Assembly: GCF_019916025.1 (NCBI RefSeq)
Contig: NZ_CP079737.1
Coordinates: forward strand, 1,364,001 to 1,428,000
Source: Paraclostridium bifermentans
Lineage (GTDB): Bacteria > Bacillota > Clostridia > Peptostreptococcales > Peptostreptococcaceae
Direction: 5' to 3'
DNA: 64,000 nt
Every line of letters begins with the position of its first letter. Position 1 is the stretch's first letter. The position numbers were made by a program, and so were the translations under genes. The notes below the pieces were generated by a model that was not told the DNA's origin, made no database searches, and worked only from the letters and a program-made list of their open reading frames with translations. Below, piece by piece: positions 17,720 to 25,350 of the stretch.

Positions 17720-18887
17720 AATAGTTTTTGTTTACTGATTTTAAATATTCGCTTGGAGAAAAACCATAAACTTTTTTAAATTTATTGGAAAAGTAGTGAA
17801 TAGAATTAAATCCTAAAATTTCAGAAATCTCACTGATAGTATAATTAGTTTCTTTTATAAGTTCTTTGCTTTTTTTTAACTTTAAATTGTTTATATAAAG
17901 TTTAACCGTAGTGTCTAAATTAGATCTGAATAATAAATGCAATTTAGAACTGCTTATTGAAAACTTATCACATATAGTTTGAATATCCAAACAATCATAT
18001 ATGCTTTCATTTATAAATTTCAATATTGAATTTAAAAGTTCGTCGTCATAAAACTGTTGAATTTTAGTAGCTGGTTTTACAATAGAAGTTTCAAAATCAA
18101 TGCTTAGAGTTTTCAAAACTAATTCTTTTAAATAACAAATAGAAAGCTCATCACAATATAAATGTGTAGAATTAAGTTCTTTCATAAGCTTAGTTATTAT
18201 AGTGTATAAGTCCTTTGTAGATGTAAATACCTTATTTGAAAGAAGTGATGTATCATTAAAATCCATTTCAAAACTTACTGTTAAGTATGAACAAGATTTT
18301 TTATTATCAGTATATTGTGAGTGATATTCATTTGGAGCATAGAAAAATAAATCCCCTTGATTTAACTTAAATTCTTTTCCATTTACTTCAGTATATAAAA
18401 CTCCTCTATCTACATATGTAAGTTCCCAAAAGTTATGTTTTTCACCTTTGAATAAATAATTAATTGGTTTTTCTTGATAAAATTTAGTATAAATTTTACT
18501 TATTAAAATTTTAGGCACTATTTCTTTATAAGTATAAGCCTGAACAATGTTTATTGAATTAAAAAAAAGACTATTTCCATATAAATCTACATTACAATTA
18601 TCTGATATTGGTATAAAATTATAAAAAACTCCTTTATTTAGTTTTATTTTACTATTTAAAATAAACGATTCTATACTATTAAAATTAGAATCATTAGAAA
18701 CAACAATTAGAACGACTCCACTTTGCAACTTTATATGAATGTCAAATTCTGCATAAAAAAGTTTAGTGATAGATTTTTCTAAAAGTGTAATAGATGTTTT
18801 TTTCTCACAAATTATAATATCATCAGGTAAAGATGATAAAGCCTCGCCATATTTTTTAAAAGATAAACAAGTAGTTTGTTTAAACAA
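17718..18887 (-). CDS. AraC-family transcriptional regulator
   Basis: DNA-binding regulator of 389 residues. The C-terminal 100 residues hold two helix-turn-helix motifs, ending in the AraC signature ISEILGFNSIHYFSNKFKKVYGF. Residues 155-220 look like a cupin sensor (WELTYVDRGVL, LNQGDLFFYAPNEYHSQY). The first 110 residues are an extra domain I do not recognise. The start is TTG at 18887 with AGGGGG 8 bp before it; no ATG fits. It is divergent from the sugar-uptake operon and is its probable regulator. A palindrome, AAATGT-AAA-ACATTT (18995-19009), lies in the shared upstream region. Confidence 0.85.
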   Translation of the reverse strand: MFKQTTCLSFKKYGEALSSLPDDIIICEKKTSITLLEKSITKLFYAEFDIHIKLQSGVVLIVVSNDSNFNSIESFILNSKIKLNKGVFYNFIPISDNCNVDLYGNSLFFNSINIVQAYTYKEIVPKILISKIYTKFYQEKPINYLFKGEKHNFWELTYVDRGVLYTEVNGKEFKLNQGDLFFYAPNEYHSQYTDNKKSCSYLTVSFEMDFNDTSLLSNKVFTSTKDLYTIITKLMKELNSTHLYCDELSICYLKELVLKTLSIDFETSIVKPATKIQQFYDDELLNSILKFINESIYDCLDIQTICDKFSISSSKLHLLFRSNLDTTVKLYINNLKLKKSKELIKETNYTISEISEILGFNSIHYFSNKFKKVYGFSPSEYLKSVNKNY

Positions 18888-19100
18888 TTTAATATCCCCC
18901 TAAAACCATGAAATCTTTTTCCTAATAATATTTTACAAAAAATAACATGAAAAATCAAATTTAGTGATAGTTTAAAGTTTAATAGAATACATAAAAATGT
19001 AAAACATTTATACAAAAGTGCAAATACATATACGAAATAAAGTATTAGAATATACTTAATAAGTAAATAAAAAACTTCGAAATTAATGGGGGAATGATTA

Positions 19101-20381
19101 ATGAAGAAAATTACAGTAGCGGTAGTAGGTGCGGGGGCAAGAGGGATGCATGCATATGCACCATACTTTAAACATCATGAAGAACTAGGTAAAGTTATTG
19201 CAGTTGCAGAACCACATGATATGAGAAGGGAGATATGTGTAAAAGAACATAATATAGAATCTGAAAATGTGTTTAAAACATGGGAAGATTTACTAGAAAA
19301 AGAAAGATTGGCTGATGCGATTATAATAGCTAATAATGATGAGTCACATTATGAACCAACTAAGATAGCTCTTGAAAAAGGATACCATGTATTGCTTGAA
19401 AAACCAATGTCAAATAAATTAGAAGATATAGTAAAATTAGGAGAGTTAGCTAAAAAGTATCCAAATCAAGTTTTTATGATTTGTCATGTACTTAGATACA
19501 CTACATTTTTCTCAAAATTAAAAGAAATAGTAGATAGTAAAGAGCTAGGAGAGCTAGTTAGCATACAACACAATGAAAATATAGGATATTGGCATTTTGC
19601 ACATTCATTTACTAGAGGAAACTGGAGAAATAGCGATGAAACAAGTCCTCTTATATTAGCTAAAAGCTGTCATGATATGGACATATTATTATGGTTAACA
19701 GGGAAGAAATGCAATAATATATCTGCATTTGGACATTTGACTCATATGAGAGATAAAAACTTTAAAGAAGGAATGGCCGATAGATGTTTAGACTGTGAAG
19801 TAGAAGAAAGATGTCCATATTCAGCCAAAAAATTATATTTGTCGGATAAACCTATATTTGCAAAAGTAGTACATCCAGTGCCTAGTAAAGAAAATTTAGA
19901 AGAAGCATTAAGAACGGGTCCATATGGAAGATGTGTATATAAATGTGATAATAATGTTGTAGATCATATGGTAACTATTCTTGAATTTGAAGATGATATA
20001 ACAGCCACATTTAACTTATCTGCATTTACTGAAGAATGCAACAGAACTATTAAACTGATGTTTACTCATGGTGAAGTAGGAGGAAATCACGTTAAAAATA
20101 TTATAGAAGTTAAAAAGTTTGAGAAATTTGGGGAAAATACTATAGAAACTATTATTCCAGAAGAGGTCGAAGGAGGCCATGGAGGCGGTGATTATGGAAT
20201 AATGGAAGACTTTGTTAAGCTAGTTTCAGAAAACGGTGGAGAAGGAAGAACTAGTGCTAAAAAATCTGTTGAAAGTCATATCATGGCATTTGCAGCTGAG
20301 TATTCTAGATTAAACAAAGAAGTTGTTAATATTGAAAAGTTTTGGGATGAAGCAATAGAAAAGATAAAGGCTGAAGCATAA
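19101..20381 (+). CDS. Gfo/Idh/MocA-family oxidoreductase
   Basis: NAD(P)-dependent sugar or inositol dehydrogenase-like enzyme, 426 residues. The N-terminal Rossmann motif is VVGAGARGMHA, and the EKP motif (LLEKPMSN) near residue 100 carries the usual catalytic lysine. SCHDMDILLW gives the His/Asp of the second domain. Four cysteines in CLDCEVEERC plus a later Cys pair are unusual and may bind a metal. TGGGGGAATGATTA precedes the ATG. First gene of the sugar operon, divergent from the AraC regulator. The substrate is probably the transported sugar or glycoside after uptake, which is inference. Confidence 0.85.
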   Translation: MKKITVAVVGAGARGMHAYAPYFKHHEELGKVIAVAEPHDMRREICVKEHNIESENVFKTWEDLLEKERLADAIIIANNDESHYEPTKIALEKGYHVLLEKPMSNKLEDIVKLGELAKKYPNQVFMICHVLRYTTFFSKLKEIVDSKELGELVSIQHNENIGYWHFAHSFTRGNWRNSDETSPLILAKSCHDMDILLWLTGKKCNNISAFGHLTHMRDKNFKEGMADRCLDCEVEERCPYSAKKLYLSDKPIFAKVVHPVPSKENLEEALRTGPYGRCVYKCDNNVVDHMVTILEFEDDITATFNLSAFTEECNRTIKLMFTHGEVGGNHVKNIIEVKKFEKFGENTIETIIPEEVEGGHGGGDYGIMEDFVKLVSENGGEGRTSAKKSVESHIMAFAAEYSRLNKEVVNIEKFWDEAIEKIKAEA

Positions 20382-20530
20382 TATATTATTACACAAAATT
20401 ATAAAAAAAGTGTATAAATTTACAAATACAATAAGTTCACATATATATATCATATAATTAAAGGGAATTATCGAAATATTCAGGAAAAAAATATATTTAA
20501 TTAGTTTAATTTGTGGGAAGGGGATTTGAT

Positions 20531-21829
20531 ATGTTTTTAAAAAGGGGAATTATAACAGGAGCAGTTTTATCTCTAGTACTAGGGCTAACGGGATGTAGTT
20601 CTACTGGAGGAAATAGTGCTGATGGGAAAGTTGAACTAAGATATGCTATATGGGATAAAACTCATATGGAAGCTGTAGAAACTTTGATAGATGGGTATGA
20701 AAAAGAAAATCCAAATGTAGACATTAAGGTAGAACAATATTCATTTGCAGACTATTGGACTAAAATGGAAACAGCAGCAGCTGGCGGGTCAGCTCCTGAT
20801 ATATATTGGATGAATGCTGTTAATTTTAATAAGTATGCTGACAATGGAATGTTAGTTAATATGAAAGACTATATAAAAGATAAAAATGTTGATATGAGCC
20901 AATACTTAGAAAGTTTAAGTAGTTTATACAGTTATAAAGGAGATCAGTATGGAATTCCTACATTCTGGGATAACAATATTTTAATGGTCAATACAAAACT
21001 TATGAAAGAATATGGGATACCGGAGCCTAAGGAAAATTGGACTTGGGATGAGATGATAGCTTGGTTAACAGATGCTAAATCTAAATTGCCAAAAGATATA
21101 TACCCTTTTACTTCTTATGCTACAGAGGAAAGTCAAGCTGGTGTATTCAATGAGATTGCTTCAGCAGGAGGTAAGGTAATAAGTGATGATAAGACTAAAG
21201 CTATGCTAACAACACCTGAAACTAAAGAAGGTTTTAAAAGGTATTTTGACTTAGTAAAAAGTGACTTACATAGTCCACATGATATAACTGTAGAAGTTAC
21301 AGCTGGAACATTATTTAAATCTGAAAAAGCTTTAGTTTTACAAATGGGGTCATACGGATTATTACCATACTCAGATAAAGAACAAGCACAAGTTGCAGGA
21401 AACTTTAAATTATATGAAATACCTACTATAAAAGAAGGAAATAAATCTAAAACTGTAATACATGGTCTAGGTAATGTAATATCTTCAAATTCTAAACACC
21501 CTGAAGAAGCTTTTGACTTTATCAACTACATGTCAAGTGAAGAGTCAATGAAAAAATATACTGAGTTAGCTTTAGTTCCTCAAGCTCATAAAAATGTTCA
21601 AGATTTATTCGGGCAAGTAATGAAAGAAAAAACAGGGGTAGATACTTCTGTTATATCTAAAGTAGCAGAAAATGCTATGCCACTTCCGACTAGTTTTGAG
21701 ACTTCAAAATGGGATAAATCTATAATGGATAATATAAATAAGTTTATGCAAGGAAAAGTGAGTCTAGATGAAGCACTTGAAAATGCACAAAAAGAAATGC
21801 AAGCTATATTAGATAAGGAGAAAAAATAG
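20531..21829 (+). CDS. ABC sugar transporter, substrate-binding lipoprotein
   Basis: Extracellular solute-binding protein family 1, about 432 residues, anchored as a lipoprotein. The signal peptide ends in the lipobox LTGC at about residues 17-20, followed by a short Ser/Gly linker. The start is the ATG at 20531 with AAGGGG just upstream; the longer GTG reading from 20513 contains that site. Conserved folds include YAIWDKTHMEAVE and the GLGNVISSNSKHPEEAF region. A strong hairpin follows at 21839-21867, between this gene and the permeases. The ligand is unknown, probably an oligosaccharide or glycoside. Confidence 0.88.
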   Translation: MFLKRGIITGAVLSLVLGLTGCSSTGGNSADGKVELRYAIWDKTHMEAVETLIDGYEKENPNVDIKVEQYSFADYWTKMETAAAGGSAPDIYWMNAVNFNKYADNGMLVNMKDYIKDKNVDMSQYLESLSSLYSYKGDQYGIPTFWDNNILMVNTKLMKEYGIPEPKENWTWDEMIAWLTDAKSKLPKDIYPFTSYATEESQAGVFNEIASAGGKVISDDKTKAMLTTPETKEGFKRYFDLVKSDLHSPHDITVEVTAGTLFKSEKALVLQMGSYGLLPYSDKEQAQVAGNFKLYEIPTIKEGNKSKTVIHGLGNVISSNSKHPEEAFDFINYMSSEESMKKYTELALVPQAHKNVQDLFGQVMKEKTGVDTSVISKVAENAMPLPTSFETSKWDKSIMDNINKFMQGKVSLDEALENAQKEMQAILDKEKK

Positions 21830-21838
21830 GGATTTTTC

Positions 21839-21867
21839 AGAGGATGTCTAGGGTTTAGACATCCTCT
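21839..21867 (+). other. Intercistronic stem-loop in sugar operon
   Basis: A 12-bp perfect stem (21839-21850 with 21856-21867) and 5-nt loop, GC-richer than its surroundings, 10 bp after the binding-protein stop. No T-run follows. It probably stabilises the upstream message or partly ends transcription, giving more binding protein than permease. Confidence 0.65.
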
Positions 21868-21893
21868 TAGAATAGATAAAAGGGGGATTTAAA

Positions 21894-22838
21894 TTGCAAG
21901 CAGAGGTATATAACGAAAAGCCCAGTAATTTAAATAAATTAAAAGATAAAAAAAAGAAAAACCTAAAGCGTAATTTAACTGGATATATGTTTATAATGCC
22001 ACTTTTAATAGGGGTTTTAGTATTTAATTTTATACCATTTATACTGAATTTATTTTATAGCTTAACAGATTTAAGTGCATTTGGAGGATGGAACTTTGTA
22101 GGATCTGAAAACTTCTTAAGACTGTTTAAAGATCCGTTGTTTTACAAAGCTGTAGGGAACACTTTTTTATATGTATTAGTAACTGTACCTCCTATGGTAA
22201 TTATATCTATTTGCATAGCAAATCTACTTAATAAAAATATAAAAGGAAAAGGAATTTATAGAACTATATATTTCTTACCTGTTGTGACTATGGCATCTGC
22301 ATCAACATTAGTATTTCAATGGATGTTTAACTCAAGATTTGGACTTGTGAACCAATTTTTAGAAGCTATAGGATTAGAGGGAAAATTATGGTTTACAGAT
22401 CCAAACTTAGCTAGAGTAGTAATAATAGTATTCATTATATGGAGCGGTTTAGGATACAAGATAATGATTTTCTTAGGTGGACTTCAATCAATACCTGAAT
22501 CTTATTATGAAGCAGCATCTATAGATGGAGCTTCATCATTTAAACAGTTTACTCATATAACTATCCCACTTTTAACTCCAAGTATATTTTTTATTGTTAT
22601 ATGGTCTTTAATTGGATCTTTCCAATTATTTGATGTTGTGTTCATGCTTATAAAACAAGGAAGTCCAGCTTATGAATCCACAATAACTATGACAAGATAT
22701 TTCTATGATTTAGGATTTACATTAGGTGATAAGGGGTATGCATCTGCTGTAGCTGTAATTTTATTCTTAATCATAATGGCAGTGACATTAATACAATTTA
22801 AGTTGCAAAAAAAATGGGTTCATTATTCAGATGAATAA
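21894..22838 (+). CDS. ABC sugar transporter permease (MalF/UgpA-like)
   Basis: Inner-membrane permease, 314 residues with six predicted helices. The EAA loop is YYEAASIDGASSFKQFTHITI, about residues 204-224. The start is TTG at 21894 with AGGGGG 7 bp upstream; no suitable ATG exists before the first membrane helix. Second component of the CUT1-type importer, followed 17 bp later by the MalG-like partner. Charged N-terminal tail (LKDKKKKNLKRN) faces the cytoplasm. Confidence 0.88.
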   Translation: MQAEVYNEKPSNLNKLKDKKKKNLKRNLTGYMFIMPLLIGVLVFNFIPFILNLFYSLTDLSAFGGWNFVGSENFLRLFKDPLFYKAVGNTFLYVLVTVPPMVIISICIANLLNKNIKGKGIYRTIYFLPVVTMASASTLVFQWMFNSRFGLVNQFLEAIGLEGKLWFTDPNLARVVIIVFIIWSGLGYKIMIFLGGLQSIPESYYEAASIDGASSFKQFTHITIPLLTPSIFFIVIWSLIGSFQLFDVVFMLIKQGSPAYESTITMTRYFYDLGFTLGDKGYASAVAVILFLIIMAVTLIQFKLQKKWVHYSDE

Positions 22839-22855
22839 GATTAGGGGGGAAAAGT

Positions 22856-23680
22856 ATGGAAACGAAAAGAAGTGCTAAGATTTTAACTCACATAGGGCTT
22901 ATACTTATGGCAGGATTTATTGCATTACCTTTTATATGGATGATTTTAACATCTATTAAAACATTGGCAGAAGCAGAAGCTATTCCGCCTAAAATATTCC
23001 CTGAATCTGTAAGAATTGAGAACTATACTCAAATATTTAAAGAATTTCCTTTTGCTCAGTATTATTTTAATACAATAATAGTAACAATAGCATCTGTAGT
23101 ATTACAGTTAATTATAGTAACACCAGCAGCATACGCATTTGCAAGATTAGATTTTAAATTTAAAGAAGCTATATTTTTAATTCTTATGGCAGCTATGATG
23201 GTACCTGGTCAGATGTATTTGATTCCACAATATCAAATAATACAAGATATGGGACTTTTAAATACATTAACAGCAATAGTATTACCTGGAATATTTAGTA
23301 TATATTATACGTTTTTATTACGACAACACTTTAAGTCTATACCTAGAGACATGGAGGAGGCTGCAATAATAGATGGAGCATCTCAATTTACAATATTTTT
23401 CAAATTAATGGTTCCAATTGTTAGACCAGCTTTAGGAACTGTGGCTATACTTGGAGGATTAGGAGCTTGGAATAGTTTCTTATGGCCACTAATTGTAAAC
23501 TCAACTCCAGAAAAACTGACATTAGCAGCAGGGCTTAGAGTTTTTGTAGGACAATATGGTACACATTATCCTAGAATGATGGCAGGAGCAGTACTTTCTA
23601 TAATTCCTATGGTTGTTGTATTTAGTTTATTCCAAAAGAAATTTATATCAAGTATAGCGGTTTCTGCAGGGAAAGAGTAA
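22856..23680 (+). CDS. ABC sugar transporter permease (MalG/UgpE-like)
   Basis: Partner permease, 274 residues with six helices. The EAA loop is MEEAAIIDGASQFTIFFKLM near residue 170. TAGGGGGG precedes the ATG. It is the last gene of the operon, and a terminator lies 80 bp after it. No ATP-binding subunit is encoded here, so the importer must borrow an MsmX/UgpC-type ATPase from elsewhere, as many Firmicute CUT1 systems do. Confidence 0.88.
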   Translation: METKRSAKILTHIGLILMAGFIALPFIWMILTSIKTLAEAEAIPPKIFPESVRIENYTQIFKEFPFAQYYFNTIIVTIASVVLQLIIVTPAAYAFARLDFKFKEAIFLILMAAMMVPGQMYLIPQYQIIQDMGLLNTLTAIVLPGIFSIYYTFLLRQHFKSIPRDMEEAAIIDGASQFTIFFKLMVPIVRPALGTVAILGGLGAWNSFLWPLIVNSTPEKLTLAAGLRVFVGQYGTHYPRMMAGAVLSIIPMVVVFSLFQKKFISSIAVSAGKE

Positions 23681-23760
23681 TTTAAGGTTATTTTAAAGCT
23701 GTATATTCTTACATAAATTGTGACAAAAATAAGCAAAATTTTATATCAATTAAAAAAAGT

Positions 23761-23797
23761 AAAAACAGGCTAATTGTTTGGAATTAGGCTGTTTTTT
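23761..23797 (+). terminator. Terminator of sugar operon
   Basis: A 15-bp stem with one mismatch (23761-23775 with 23782-23796) and a 6-nt loop followed by a T-run. Confidence 0.8.
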
Positions 23798-23839
23798 ATT
23801 ATTCTGAAAATAAATGAAATACTAAACAATTCGAAAAAG

Positions 23840-23868
23840 TTGAAATATATAGATATATATAGTATAAT
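23840..23868 (+). promoter_or_regulatory. Promoter of Gate-domain gene
   Basis: TTGAAA (23840-23845), 17 bp, TATAAT (23863-23868), about 115 bp before the next gene. The rest of the 302-bp gap after the sugar operon holds only the terminator and AT-rich sequence. I see no riboswitch. Confidence 0.65.
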
Positions 23869-23982
23869 TTATATAAATCAATATATTTTTATTTGTTTTA
23901 ATTGTTAAAATTAAAACGAAAATAAAATTAAATTTTAATATTTTTTAAAATGGTATCCACAAAATACTAAGGAGGGAATACA

Positions 23983-25188
23983 ATGGAGATTACGAATTTA
24001 GAAGAAAACGTTGTCGCCAAGGAGGTTTCTGGTGGAAAAAAGAAGGTAAAGGCAGTAAGTTTAGAAACTTTTGTATTTATCGGGGTCTTATTAGCAGGAT
24101 TTGGGTTTGTAGGGAGTAAAATGGGTGCAGGGTTGATGTTTAAAACTATTATGAACACAGCTCACGATTTGTTATTAAACACTGTATTTTTAATAATGGC
24201 GCTAGCTGTGCTTGCAGGTGCATTAAGTGCACTACTTTCAGAATTTGGAGTAATATCACTTTTAAATAAAGTTTTTGCAATGTTTATGAAACCACTATAT
24301 AATTTACCGGGAGCAAGTATAGCAGGAGCAGCAACAACTTATCTATCAGATAACCCAGCTATAATAGCATTTGCTAATGATAAGAGTTTTACGAAATATT
24401 TTAAGCAGTATCAAATACCTGCTTTATGCAACTTAGGGACATCTTTTGGTATGGGACTTATAGTTACAACTTTTATGATGACTCAAGGGTCTGAGTTTGT
24501 ATCAGCAGCATTAATAGGAAATATAGGTGCAATAATAGGAAGTATAATAAGTGTTAGAATAATGCTTACATTTACTAAGAAATATTATAACTACGATCCA
24601 AAGAGTGAAGTTAAATCAGATGGAAAAGTAGAAGCAATGGAATATAGAGAAATAAGAAGTGGAAGTTTATTCCAAAGATTACTTGACTCTATGTTAGAAG
24701 GTGGAAAAAATGGTGTTGAGTTAGGGATGGCTATAATCCCAGGGGTATTAGTTGTATGTACTTTAGTTATGCTATTAACATTTGGACCGACAATAGATCC
24801 TAAAACAGGAGCTGAAGTTTATACAGGTGCTGCTTATGAAGGTATAGCACTACTACCAGCATTAGGTGATAAGTTAATGTTTATATTAGGACCTTTATTT
24901 GGATTTACAGATCCTCAGGCTATGGCATTCCCAATCACTTCATTAGGAGCTGTTGGAGCTGCGATGAGTTTAGTTCCAAAATTTATAAGTGACGGGGTTG
25001 TAACACCTAACGATATAGCCGTATTTACAGCTATGGGTATGTGCTGGAGTGGGTATTTAAGTACACATGTAGGTATGATGGATGCATTAAATGCAAGAGA
25101 GCTTACTAGCAAAGCAATAATTTCACATACTATAGGTGGACTCTGTGCAGGTATATCTGCTCACTTTATATACATGCTTTTAATTTAA
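23983..25188 (+). CDS. Nucleoside-recognition (Gate) domain membrane protein
   Basis: Integral membrane protein of 401 residues with about 10 hydrophobic segments. It has two Gate/nucleoside-recognition type halves, with the pattern TTYLSDNPAIIAFA in the first and GVELGMAIIPGVLVV in the second. A lysine-rich cytoplasmic N-terminus (GGKKKVKA) precedes helix 1. AAGGAGGGAAT precedes the ATG. Gate proteins are thought to move nucleosides or other small solutes; the substrate here is not known. Single-gene unit with its own promoter and terminator. Confidence 0.75.
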   Translation: MEITNLEENVVAKEVSGGKKKVKAVSLETFVFIGVLLAGFGFVGSKMGAGLMFKTIMNTAHDLLLNTVFLIMALAVLAGALSALLSEFGVISLLNKVFAMFMKPLYNLPGASIAGAATTYLSDNPAIIAFANDKSFTKYFKQYQIPALCNLGTSFGMGLIVTTFMMTQGSEFVSAALIGNIGAIIGSIISVRIMLTFTKKYYNYDPKSEVKSDGKVEAMEYREIRSGSLFQRLLDSMLEGGKNGVELGMAIIPGVLVVCTLVMLLTFGPTIDPKTGAEVYTGAAYEGIALLPALGDKLMFILGPLFGFTDPQAMAFPITSLGAVGAAMSLVPKFISDGVVTPNDIAVFTAMGMCWSGYLSTHVGMMDALNARELTSKAIISHTIGGLCAGISAHFIYMLLI

Positions 25189-25200
25189 ATAACGAATATA

Positions 25201-25234
25201 AAAGAGTATCTTAAACATTTAAGATACTCTTTTT
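25201..25234 (+). terminator. Terminator after Gate-domain gene
   Basis: A 15-bp perfect stem AAAGAGTATCTTAAA / TTTAAGATACTCTTT with a 2-nt formal loop and a long T-run. Confidence 0.9.
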
Positions 25235-25350
25235 TTACGCACAAAAATAATATTATTAAAATATTCTAAATATATGTTTAAAGTAATTAATAAAAGGTAT
25301 AAAAGGAATAAGAGTTAAATAATAAACAAACATATAGTGGAGGAATATAT

